A stretch of 6,799 nt of DNA from Phascolarctobacterium sp. (GTDB lineage: Bacteria; Bacillota; Negativicutes; Acidaminococcales; Acidaminococcaceae): the NCBI GenBank assembly GCA_004558595.1, contig SFCN01000078.1, positions 1 to 6,799 on the forward strand, given 5' to 3'. The position numbers were made by a program, and so were the translations under genes. Position 1 is the stretch's first letter, and each line of letters begins with the position of its first letter. Below are positions 1-5,845 of this stretch, piece by piece. The notes under the pieces were generated by a model. It was given only the letters and a program-made list of their open reading frames with translations. It was not told the DNA's origin and did not search any database.

Positions 1-29
1 CATATAAATTACTGTTTTATTTCACTTTC

Positions 30-59
30 ATTATAGCACCACACCCTAGGAAATCGCAA
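30..59 (-). promoter_or_regulatory. Promoter-like sequence reading left out of the window
   Basis: On the minus strand a TTGCGA -35 (54-59) and a TATAAT -10 (30-35) are separated by 18 bp. A TG dinucleotide one base before the -10 makes it an extended -10 promoter. Transcription would start near position 23 and leave the window on the left, so it would serve a gene not visible here. No coding sequence follows within the remaining bases. Seen directly; activity is inferred. Confidence 0.6.
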
Positions 60-140
60 GAAGGCCTCCTCCATAATCCCCCTTATATTAAGCCAAATCT
101 ATTGAATTCACAAAAAGCTTACAGAAACATCACTTTTTAT

Positions 141-183
141 TAAACAAAAAGCTCAAGGCAGCCACTTTTAGCCACCTCGAGCT
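141..183 (-). terminator. Rho-independent terminator of the 206-residue gene
   Basis: Reading the minus strand, AGCTCGAGGTGGC pairs with GCTGCCTTGAGCT as a 13-bp stem (three G-U wobbles) around an 8-nt loop, followed at once by TTTTTGTTT. It lies about 70 bp past the stop codon of the gene at 254-874 and before the leftward promoter at 30-59, so it separates the two transcripts. The rest of 1-253 is AT-rich and I see no gene in it. Confidence 0.85.
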
Positions 184-253
184 ATTTAATAATTTAGTAA
201 TATTATTTGGAAAGATTATTACTTCTCTCCATTGGCTATAAAAATAATCTACA

Positions 254-874
254 TTACACCTCTTCTCCCTCCTCATTTGCATAATCAGGAGCATAAACCT
301 TTCCCTGTAGGAACTCGCTAATCTCTGGCAAATGGTCAATAATATAACGCTGAGCCTTGGGAGTGTAGCGGTTAAAGAAATAGTTCTCGCCATTTTCACG
401 AATGCGTTCTTTGGTGATGATGCCTAACTCCAACCCTTTGGCAGTAGCAACCTTATTCTTTTGCTTATCCTTAATCTCTAAAAAGCCCTCCTGTACCAGC
501 CACTTACCCAGATCCACCGCTGTAATGCTACGCATGCTTTCACGGCCTACACAATCATTGATGTTTTTGGCTAGCCGCGTAATCAAAATCGAATTAGATG
601 CCACAGCAATACTTTTTGCATCCTCCATATCCACATGAAAGGCCTGCTGTCCTGCCCTACCCAAAGTGTACACCTTAAAATTGGTGCTCTGAGTAACCAC
701 ATTGAGCAGATTGCCATAGACAGCAATGATTCTCGCCGCATCAGCTAAGGACTGCTTCACCGGGCGGCTATTAGCGACCTCCCAAGTCAGCTCCTCCTCG
801 GCAAAGGGATGCTTGCCCAGACTCATGCGGTCCAGCACGTTGTAGGTTTTGCGTAGTTGAATAATGTCGATCAT
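254..874 (-). CDS. Conserved-looking protein of unknown function, 206 aa
   Basis: I do not recognise this family and assign no function. The start is the ATG at 874 because GGAGGTGG (880-887) lies 5 nt upstream. The same frame is open for 32 more codons to an ATG at 970, but that start has only a poorly spaced AGGG. The protein is soluble, with no signal peptide or membrane segment. Residues 40-110 look helical with a single cysteine (C108). Residues 115-186, rich in charged residues and containing ITAVDLGKWLVQEGFL and a TAKGLELGI turn, have the feel of a small winged-helix or DNA-associated module ending in AQRYIIDHLPE; this is an impression from residue pattern only. The C-terminus is acidic (EEGEEV). 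The gene stands alone, with its own promoter, an attenuator-like leader and a terminator, which suggests a dose-controlled product, perhaps regulatory or phage-related. Confidence 0.8.
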   Translation of the reverse strand: MIDIIQLRKTYNVLDRMSLGKHPFAEEELTWEVANSRPVKQSLADAARIIAVYGNLLNVVTQSTNFKVYTLGRAGQQAFHVDMEDAKSIAVASNSILITRLAKNINDCVGRESMRSITAVDLGKWLVQEGFLEIKDKQKNKVATAKGLELGIITKERIRENGENYFFNRYTPKAQRYIIDHLPEISEFLQGKVYAPDYANEEGEEV

Positions 875-879
875 ATTGA

Positions 880-887
880 CCACCTCC
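880..887 (-). promoter_or_regulatory. Ribosome binding site deciding the 874 start
   Basis: GGAGGTGG on the minus strand, 5 nt before the ATG at 874. It lies directly after the U-tract of the leader hairpin (890-938), so termination at the hairpin would remove it from the transcript. Confidence 0.85.
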
Positions 888-889
888 AG

Positions 890-938
890 AAAAATAAAAA
901 AGCAGCACATATTACCACAATCGATAAAATGTACTGCT
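890..938 (-). terminator. Intrinsic terminator in the 5' leader (putative attenuator)
   Basis: On the minus strand AGCAGTACATTTTATC pairs with GGTAATATGTGCTGCT: a 10-bp outer stem (one G-U), one T-T mismatch and a 5-bp inner stem (one G-U) around a 6-nt loop. TTTTTTATTTTT follows directly. This has the form of a Rho-independent terminator but sits between the promoter (1009-1038) and the ribosome binding site (880-887) of the 206-residue gene. Such placement is the hallmark of transcription attenuation. No convincing long antiterminator helix was found by eye, so a protein, a ribosome or a ligand could be the switch. It is not a T-box, since no T-box core is present, and I recognise no known riboswitch class. 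Confidence 0.7.
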
Positions 939-959
939 GATGTACTAATAACTTGTACT
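930..959 (-). repeat. Three AGTACA direct repeats in the leader
   Basis: AGTACA occurs three times on the minus strand, at 954-959, 941-946 and 930-935, with starts 13 and 11 nt apart. The last copy is inside the 5' arm of the terminator hairpin. Each contains the self-complementary GTAC, so copies can pair with one another in RNA or form half-sites in DNA. They may be binding sites for an antitermination or repressor protein (inference). Confidence 0.55.
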
Positions 960-1008
960 CTCAAAGTCATTCCCTGTTTACGCAGGCTTTATGAAGTTTT
1001 ACATGCTC

Positions 1009-1038
1009 ATTTTAGCACATTCACGCCTAAATTTGCAA
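1009..1038 (-). promoter_or_regulatory. Extended -10 promoter of the 206-residue gene
   Basis: TTGCAA (-35, 1033-1038), an 18-bp spacer and TAAAAT (-10, 1009-1014) on the minus strand, with TG one base before the -10. The predicted start is near 1002, giving an untranslated leader of about 128 nt. An AT-rich palindrome, ATTATTT-TG-AAATAAT (1050-1065), lies just upstream of the -35 and could be an UP-like element or an operator. Confidence 0.65.
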
Positions 1039-1133
1039 GTACTTTTCTGATTATTTTGAAATAATTTTACAAATAAAGCCCGAAAAGATCATAATTTAAC
1101 CACTGCGAGACTTAAAAATTTACAATTTAACTG

Positions 1134-1167
1134 AAAAAGCCCTGTCTCTCAGACGAAAGGCAGGACT
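1134..1167 (-). terminator. Terminator of the glcD-like operon (hairpin copy 1)
   Basis: On the minus strand the outer stem AGTCCTG/CAGGGCT, a C-A mismatch and the inner stem CTTTC/GAGAG enclose a GTCT loop, followed by TTTTT. It lies 16 bp past the stop of the C_GCAxxG_C_C gene. Twenty-six of its 30 hairpin bases match the terminator at 4379-4408. Confidence 0.88.
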
Positions 1168-1182
1168 TAAATCTTGAAGTCC

Positions 1183-1620
1183 TTATTTTTTAAACTCTAA
1201 AAGGCCTTTTTCCATAATATAATCGGACACCATATCAGCTGCTTCCGCAGTCAGCTTAATGCATTTAGTGCGATATTCCGGTGTGCCGAAGGAGAGCTTA
1301 TTTAGCTGGGAACAGCAAGCAGAGCCAAAATGGTTATAAAAACGCTCATAGAATTCATGAGTATATTTATAAACCTCAGTCTGATGCTTTTCGCTGGGGT
1401 CTAAGCGACCAACCAAGGAGCTGATAATCATGGCGGAACCACTTAAAGCACCACATACACAGCCACTGCGGCCAATGCCACCGCCCATACCGCTGATCAT
1501 GCGAATAGCTGCATCGGGCAGGTTCAGATTGAGGCCTTTGTTACAGGCTTTGACTACAGATTCGACACAGTTGTTGCCGGCAGAATGATACTCTGCTGCT
1601 AAATCATAAATTTCTTTCAT
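1183..1620 (-). CDS. C_GCAxxG_C_C family (probable redox) protein, 145 aa
   Basis: This is a small cysteine protein of the C_GCAxxG_C_C family, widespread in anaerobes and presumed to be redox-active or metal-binding; no reaction is established. Visible are C18, C26, the glycine-rich GMGGGIGRSG stretch (44-53), the signature C54-x-C56-G-A-x-x-G61, C102-C103 and C120. Its length matches the family, and there is no signal peptide; the GALSGSAM segment is hydrophobic but probably lies in a buried helix. The ATG at 1620 has GGGTGG (1627-1632) 6 nt upstream. It begins 39 bp after the FAD-linked dehydrogenase with no terminator between, so the two are probably co-transcribed. That suggests, without proof, that it works as an electron or thiol partner of the dehydrogenase. 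The family assignment is firm; the function is not. Confidence 0.9.
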   Translation of the reverse strand: MKEIYDLAAEYHSAGNNCVESVVKACNKGLNLNLPDAAIRMISGMGGGIGRSGCVCGALSGSAMIISSLVGRLDPSEKHQTEVYKYTHEFYERFYNHFGSACCSQLNKLSFGTPEYRTKCIKLTAEAADMVSDYIMEKGLLEFKK

Positions 1621-1659
1621 TAATTTCCACCCATTTCCTTTTTATATTTGCCTTATGGC

Positions 1660-3063
1660 TTATTCAACATCGAAAATCTTGCCAGGATTCAAAATATTAT
1701 TGGGATCCAGTGCCTTTTTAATAGCACGCATCATTTCCAGCTCATCCGGATTAGTAAACTCCTCCATCAGGTGCTTACGCTTGTAGCCAATGCCATGCTC
1801 GCCGCTTAAGCGTCCGCCATGAGCGTAGATAAAAGCGTAAAGCTCCTGTTGATTTTCCTTCACGCGAGCATCCCAGTCTTCATAGCTTTCCTCGGGCATC
1901 TTCAAAATATTCAAATGGATATTGCCATCGCCGGCATGGCTGGCAATGCGGGTTACCAGCTGATATTTCTCGGCCAGACGCAAAATTTCTGCTAAAAGAG
2001 CGGGCTCTTGGTCCACGGGGCAAACCACGTCTTCCTTGCATACGATAAGGCTTTCCGCACGAACTGCTTCAGCAAAGGCCTTGCGAGCCTGCCAAATCTT
2101 GGCATGCTCTGCCACTAACACATCCGAAGCACCATTTTCAGAGCAAATTTCGTCCAGCGTGCAAGCCTTCTCATCCAAATCGTCCTCACTAGTGCCTTCA
2201 ACTTCCACAATAAGGTAATTGCCCTTTTCGCTGCCCTGTAAATTGCTGCCGAGATACCTTTCAACAGATTTAATGGTGATATTATCCATATATTCTACGC
2301 AGGTGGGAGTAATACCGCCCATGATGATTTTGTTGACAGTACCAATAGCATCCTCTGCAGACTCGAACACGGCCAACAGGTCCATGCTATACTTAGGTAT
2401 GGGCAACAGCTTTACTGTAATCTTAGTGATAATGCCCAGAGTGCCCTCAGAGCCAATTACTAGCTGTTCAAGACAATAACCGGTGGTTTGTTTCTGCAGA
2501 CGTGCACCAAGATTAACGATTTTACCAGTGGGATTTACTACTTCCACTGCATAAACCTGATGACGGGTCGTACCATATTTTACGGCACGGTTACCACCGG
2601 CATTAGTGGCCACGTTGCCACCGATAAAGCAAGAGTCACCACTACAGGGGTCGCCAGCATAAAAAGCCCCCTGTGCCTCCACTGCGGCCTGCAAATCGGA
2701 GGTACGTACACCGGGCTCCACCACTGCATACATAGCATCCACATTAATCTCTAAAATTTTATTCATTTTTTCTAAGGAAATTACTACGCCCCCATATACG
2801 GGCACGGCTCCGCAAGCTAAGCCCGTACCAGCTCCGCGGGGTACCACCGGGAAGTGGTGCTCATTAGCCAGCTTTACAACAGCAGCCACCTGTTGAGCAT
2901 TTTCAGCAAAGACAACTGCCTCAGGCATGTGATGATAAGCAGGGTCAGTAACCTCGTCATGAGCGTAAATTTCCAGCTGCTCCCCTTCGGTGAGTACATT
3001 CTGTGCTCCCACCAAAGCCTGTAGCTTGGAAATAATTTCCTGGGAAATTTTATTGTATTCCAT
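1660..3063 (-). CDS. glcD: FAD-linked 2-hydroxyacid dehydrogenase, GlcD/D-lactate dehydrogenase type, 467 aa
   Basis: This is a flavoenzyme of the GlcD / D-lactate / D-2-hydroxyglutarate dehydrogenase group, expected to oxidise a 2-hydroxyacid to the 2-oxoacid. The FAD-binding (PCMH-type) half shows PRGAGTG (75-81), IGGN (147-150) and IGSEGTLG (203-210). The C-terminal FAD-oxidase domain shows SHAGDGNIH (375-383), SGEHGIGYKRK (420-430) and LDPNNILNPGKIF (452-464). H376, H383, E422 and H423 match the usual metal and substrate site. Length is normal and the protein is cytoplasmic. There is no ferredoxin-like iron-sulfur domain, and no etfAB, lactate permease or GlcE/GlcF gene lies nearby, so the electron acceptor is unknown. 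The ATG at 3063 has AGGAGGAG (3070-3077) 6 nt upstream. It is followed by the C_GCAxxG_C_C gene in the same operon and is divergent from yeiH. Substrate (lactate, glycolate or hydroxyglutarate) cannot be decided from sequence. Confidence 0.93.
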   Translation of the reverse strand: MEYNKISQEIISKLQALVGAQNVLTEGEQLEIYAHDEVTDPAYHHMPEAVVFAENAQQVAAVVKLANEHHFPVVPRGAGTGLACGAVPVYGGVVISLEKMNKILEINVDAMYAVVEPGVRTSDLQAAVEAQGAFYAGDPCSGDSCFIGGNVATNAGGNRAVKYGTTRHQVYAVEVVNPTGKIVNLGARLQKQTTGYCLEQLVIGSEGTLGIITKITVKLLPIPKYSMDLLAVFESAEDAIGTVNKIIMGGITPTCVEYMDNITIKSVERYLGSNLQGSEKGNYLIVEVEGTSEDDLDEKACTLDEICSENGASDVLVAEHAKIWQARKAFAEAVRAESLIVCKEDVVCPVDQEPALLAEILRLAEKYQLVTRIASHAGDGNIHLNILKMPEESYEDWDARVKENQQELYAFIYAHGGRLSGEHGIGYKRKHLMEEFTNPDELEMMRAIKKALDPNNILNPGKIFDVE

Positions 3064-3119
3064 CTGCTTCTCCTCCTCGAATTTTGTCGAATCAAGCTAG
3101 ATAATCGCTAATCATTCTA

Positions 3120-3128
3120 ATTTTACCA
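3120..3128 (-). promoter_or_regulatory. Extended -10 promoter element of the glcD-like operon
   Basis: TGGTAAAAT on the minus strand (-10 at 3120-3125, TG at 3127-3128), with only a poor -35 match near 3143-3149. Predicted start near 3112, about 50 bp before the glcD start codon. The weak -35 suggests reliance on the TG motif or on an activator. Confidence 0.5.
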
Positions 3129-3154
3129 TACTCTGCTTCAATTTGCTCACTTTT

Positions 3155-3195
3155 CTGCAAGTATACATGTTTTTTTGCAGTTAAGCTTATATAAG
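3155..3195. promoter_or_regulatory. Inverted repeats in the glcD-yeiH divergent spacer (possible operators)
   Basis: Two symmetric sites lie between the divergent promoters: CTGCAA-N14-TTGCAG (3155-3180) and the perfect 12-bp palindrome GCTTATATAAGC (3184-3195). They are placed upstream of both promoters, where an activator or shared repressor could sit. No regulator gene adjoins this spacer. The role is inferred from position and symmetry only. Confidence 0.4.
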
Positions 3196-3225
3196 CAGCA
3201 ATAATTAGTATTTTTAACGAGAATA

Positions 3226-3254
3226 TTGCTAGTCTACAAAAGATGTGTTATCAT
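3226..3254 (+). promoter_or_regulatory. Promoter of yeiH
   Basis: TTGCTA (-35, 3226-3231), a 17-bp spacer and TATCAT (-10, 3249-3254), with TG one base before the -10. Predicted start near 3261, about 36 bp before the ATG at 3297. A second TATAAT-like run (3257-3262) is less well placed. Confidence 0.6.
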
Positions 3255-3296
3255 AATATAATCTTATTAATTGTCTTATAGAAAGAAGGTTTGACT

Positions 3297-4334
3297 ATGG
3301 ATTTTTTTAATGACAAATATAAGGGTATCCTACTATGCCTTATTATCTCCATGCCCTGTTGGTACTTGGGTAAAATGTTTCCTCTAATTGGTGGTCCGGT
3401 TTTTGCCATTATCGCCGGTATGCTGGTGACCCAGTTTATTAAGGATAAGACCAATTTACAGGGCGGTATCAATTATGTTTCCAAAAAGATTTTACAATAC
3501 GCTGTTATTTTGCTGGGCTTTGGCCTTAACCTTACGGTAGTTTTAAAGACGGGCGTACAATCACTGCCCATTATTATTAGTACCATTGCTACTTCACTGG
3601 TTATCGCTTGGGCCATGCATCACTGGATGGGCATGCCTACGAAGATTTCTACCCTAGTGGGCGTAGGCTCCTCTATTTGCGGTGGCTCCGCCATCGCAGC
3701 TACTGCACCCGTTATCAAGGCAGATGATGAAGAGGTTGCCCAATCCATCTCCGTAATCTTTTTCTTTAACATGGTAGCAGCCTTGGTTTTCCCGACCTTG
3801 GGTATGCTGGTGGGCTTTTCCACTGGTAGCGGCGAAGCCTTTGGTATATTCGCCGGTACTGCTGTTAATGATACTTCTTCTGTAACTGCTTGTGCTGCCA
3901 CTTGGGACTCTATGCATAACCTTGGCTCCGCCACCTTGGACAAGGCAGTTACCGTAAAGCTCACTAGAACCTTGGCCATTATTCCTATTACCATGGTATT
4001 GGCTTATTTGACCACTAAAAGTGCCAAGAATAACGCTGTAGAGGGACAAAGCTTTAGCATCAAGAGTGTTTTCCCCTTCTTCATCATTTACTTCGTGTTA
4101 GCTTCCTTGATTACCACTATCGCCCTGAATATGGGTGTAACTATTGAAGCCTTCAATCCGCTGAAGACATTGAGTAAGTTTTTCATTGTTCTTTCCATGT
4201 GTGCTATTGGCTTGAATACCAATATTGTGAAGCTTATTAAAACCGGTGGCAAACCCATCCTTATGGGCTTCTGCTGCTGGGTAGGCATTACCGTGGTGAG
4301 CCTCACCATGCAAAACTTCATGGGACTGTGGTAA
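3297..4334 (+). CDS. yeiH: YeiH/UPF0324 family putative anion (sulfate) exporter, 345 aa
   Basis: This is a multi-pass inner-membrane protein of the YeiH/UPF0324 family, often annotated as putative sulfate exporter on thin experimental grounds; the true substrate is uncertain. Family signatures are GVGSSICGGSAIAATAP (122-138), GTAVNDTSSV (187-196) and KLTRTLAIIP (221-230). About nine to eleven hydrophobic segments are visible, for example near residues 11-28, 31-48, 66-84, 91-108, 150-173, 225-240, 257-277, 294-305 and 319-338. Length is typical. The ATG at 3297 is preferred because AGAAGG (3284-3289) is 7 nt upstream; a TTG at 3291 is only 1 nt from that site. It is transcribed alone, divergent from the glcD-like operon. 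In other genomes yeiH often neighbours a LysR regulator, but none is here. It ends in a strong hairpin terminator. Confidence 0.92.
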   Translation: MDFFNDKYKGILLCLIISMPCWYLGKMFPLIGGPVFAIIAGMLVTQFIKDKTNLQGGINYVSKKILQYAVILLGFGLNLTVVLKTGVQSLPIIISTIATSLVIAWAMHHWMGMPTKISTLVGVGSSICGGSAIAATAPVIKADDEEVAQSISVIFFFNMVAALVFPTLGMLVGFSTGSGEAFGIFAGTAVNDTSSVTACAATWDSMHNLGSATLDKAVTVKLTRTLAIIPITMVLAYLTTKSAKNNAVEGQSFSIKSVFPFFIIYFVLASLITTIALNMGVTIEAFNPLKTLSKFFIVLSMCAIGLNTNIVKLIKTGGKPILMGFCCWVGITVVSLTMQNFMGLW

Positions 4335-4378
4335 GATAAATTAACAAAAATGCAAAAACTGTAGCTAGATAAAAACTT

Positions 4379-4411
4379 AGCCCTGTCTCTCGTCCGAGAG
4401 ACAGGGCTTTT
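4379..4411 (+). terminator. Terminator of yeiH (hairpin copy 2), possibly bidirectional
   Basis: AGCCCTGTCTCTCG and CGAGAGACAGGGCT are perfect complements with TC between them, in practice a 13-bp stem with a GTCC loop, followed by TTTT. On the minus strand the same hairpin is followed by AAG and then TTTTT (4371-4375), so it may also stop transcripts of the convergent panE-like gene, which has no better terminator. It is the near-twin of the hairpin at 1138-1167. Confidence 0.88.
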
Positions 4412-4414
4412 CTA

Positions 4415-4490
4415 TTACGCTTACTCTTCTGTTACGCTTAATTTTAAATTATAATCTCATCGTAGTAGTCGACTTCGTGCTTCAGAAGTC
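4415..4490. repeat. Short repeats in the yeiH-panE convergent spacer
   Basis: TTACGCTTA is directly repeated at 4415-4423 and 4432-4440. A 6-bp inverted repeat GACTTC-N8-GAAGTC (4471-4490) ends 4 bp from the stop codon of the panE-like gene and has no T-tract. It may stabilise the 3' end of that transcript or may be chance. Confidence 0.35.
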
Positions 4491-4494
4491 CATT

Positions 4495-5406
4495 TTAATA
4501 CTTTGCTTCCATAGCCTTGATGATATCATAGTAACGTTGATTTACTGGGGCAGGCACATTATGCTTCACTCCCAAGCGAATAATAGTGCCCGCAAAAAGC
4601 TCCACCTCGGATTTACGCTTGGCCAGAGCATCCTGACGCATGGAGGGCAAGCCTTCGGGAGAAAGGCCTCGCAGCACCTTCACGCAGCCCTCAAAATCTG
4701 CTTCCGTAAGCTTAATACCTTCCTTTTGGGCCACATCGATAACCTCGTGCATGGCAGCGAACATATCCCGGCAGGCTTCTTCATTGGTAAAAGCTCCGCC
4801 ATAATTGGTTTCATACACCATACAGGTTTGATTGATACCCACATTAAGCAATAGCTTCGCCCACAGAGCGTGAAGAATATCCTCTTCAATAACATATTGA
4901 ATACCTGCTTTTTCCAAGAGAGCCATGACCGCAGCCAAGGCCGGACGCTGCTTCTTATCAAGAATGCCCAGCTTTAAAATACCCTTATGCTGATAATTCA
5001 GAGCCGTTCCTTCTCGCACTGCATCCATACCAAGGGCAACGCAATAGAGCAAATTATCGTCCCCGTAACGTTCCTTAATATATTCCTCGCTGCTAATGCC
5101 ATTGAGCACAGAGAAAACGATGGTGCTCGGCCCAATCAAGCCTTGCATTTCATCTAAGGCTTCGTTAAGCCCACTAAATTTAGTAGCCACAATGACTAAA
5201 TCCACAGGCTCAGCAGTGGCAGAGCTGTGCAAGGTGAAGCTTTGGGCTACTCCGTTGACCTCGTACTTATCATTTTTATGACGTGCAAAACGCTCCTCGT
5301 CCATGACGAAGCGCACTGCCCCAGCAGGCATAATCTTGTTGAGCTGCTCGCCATAGAGCATTCCTAAAGCTCCCATGCCAACGATAGCGACAGTTTTTAT
5401 TTGCAT
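4495..5406 (-). CDS. Ketopantoate reductase family (PanE/ApbA-like) dehydrogenase, 303 aa
   Basis: This is a cytoplasmic NAD(P)H-dependent oxidoreductase of the PanE/ApbA family, whose founder reduces 2-dehydropantoate to pantoate for coenzyme A synthesis. The N-terminal Rossmann fold shows GMGALG (10-15) and the LNGISSEEYI segment (101-110). The C-terminal helical domain shows LWAKLLLNVGIN (181-192) with the likely catalytic lysine K184, and SMRQDALAKRKSEVEL (255-270) with the conserved Ser, Asp and Glu. Length is typical. The ATG at 5406 has AGGAGGAG (5413-5420) 6 nt upstream. It lies 64 bp behind the HxlR gene with no terminator between, so it is probably co-transcribed with and controlled by that regulator. 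No panB, panC or panD is nearby. Because the family includes many paralogues acting on other 2-oxo acids, I leave the symbol blank. Confidence 0.9.
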   Translation of the reverse strand: MQIKTVAIVGMGALGMLYGEQLNKIMPAGAVRFVMDEERFARHKNDKYEVNGVAQSFTLHSSATAEPVDLVIVATKFSGLNEALDEMQGLIGPSTIVFSVLNGISSEEYIKERYGDDNLLYCVALGMDAVREGTALNYQHKGILKLGILDKKQRPALAAVMALLEKAGIQYVIEEDILHALWAKLLLNVGINQTCMVYETNYGGAFTNEEACRDMFAAMHEVIDVAQKEGIKLTEADFEGCVKVLRGLSPEGLPSMRQDALAKRKSEVELFAGTIIRLGVKHNVPAPVNQRYYDIIKAMEAKY

Positions 5407-5470
5407 ATGCTTCTCCTCCTATGCTTGCTTTTTCCATGATTACAAAGACGACTGCAATTTATCTTGTTCC

Positions 5471-5806
5471 TTATACATAGTCATTCTGTTTATGCTGCTT
5501 TTGATATTCCAAGCCCCATTGCTGCATTGAGAATAGAATAGGCCGCAGGCTCTCGCCCAGCTCTGTAAGTGTATACTCCACTCTAGGTGGCACTTCTGCA
5601 TATACCTTGCGCGTTAAGAGTCCATCCTCCTCCATGGAGCGCAAATTGCTGGTTAAAACCTTTTGCGAAATGCTGCCAATGGATTTTTTTAGCTCACCAA
5701 AACGTTTGGTGCCGCTTAATAAATCCCGCAAAATCAAAACCTTCCAGCGGTCGCTAATGAGCATCAGCGTTACCTCCACCGGGCAGGCCGGTAAATTTTT
5801 AGACAT
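5471..5806 (-). CDS. HxlR-family winged-helix transcriptional regulator, 111 aa
   Basis: This is a compact HxlR-type (MarR-like winged helix) DNA-binding protein, probably a dimer. The family pattern is complete: CPVEVTL (8-14), the ISDRWKVLILRDLL helix (17-30), GTKRFGELKKSI (32-43), the recognition helix region SQKVLTSNLRSMEEDGL (47-63), the wing with RKVYAEVPPRVEYTLT (66-81), and a C-terminal dimerisation helix. C8 is the only cysteine and sits where YodB, HypR and CatR relatives carry their electrophile or oxidant-sensing cysteine, so thiol-based sensing is plausible. The ATG at 5806 has GAGAGGA (5814-5820) 7 nt upstream. It precedes the panE-like gene on the same strand and is divergent from the 118-residue cysteine protein. 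Either or both, plus itself, are the likely targets. Confidence 0.94.
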   Translation of the reverse strand: MSKNLPACPVEVTLMLISDRWKVLILRDLLSGTKRFGELKKSIGSISQKVLTSNLRSMEEDGLLTRKVYAEVPPRVEYTLTELGESLRPILFSMQQWGLEYQKQHKQNDYV

Positions 5807-5845
5807 ATAATCATCCTCTCATTAGCATTTAATATCGTTACTACA

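Noticed and set aside
213..250. AGATTATT / AATAATCT inverted repeat after the 206-residue gene
   Set aside because: An 8-bp AT-only stem with a 22-nt gap in AT-rich sequence is expected by chance, and a better terminator lies at 141-183.
875..970. Extending the 206-residue protein to the ATG at 970
   Set aside because: The extension overlaps a terminator hairpin, has a poorly spaced ribosome binding site, and a strong GGAGGTGG precedes the ATG at 874. Kept only as a low-probability finding.
875..1002. Known riboswitch or T-box in the leader
   Set aside because: No T-box core, and no match by eye to c-di-GMP, preQ1, fluoride, SAM or TPP consensus motifs.
2036..2754. Plus-strand open frames opposite the FAD-linked dehydrogenase
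   Set aside because: Antisense shadows of a clear conserved gene, with no ribosome binding sites or recognisable motifs.
3291..3296. TTG start for yeiH at 3291
   Set aside because: Only 1 nt from the AGAAGG site, whereas the ATG at 3297 has 7-nt spacing.
3620..4321. Minus-strand open frames opposite yeiH
   Set aside because: Shadows of the conserved YeiH coding frame.
5407..5470. Small ORF in the hxlR to panE-like gap starting ATGGAAAAAGCA
   Set aside because: It resembles the start of the 118-residue gene by chance, has no ribosome binding site and runs into the panE-like gene out of frame.
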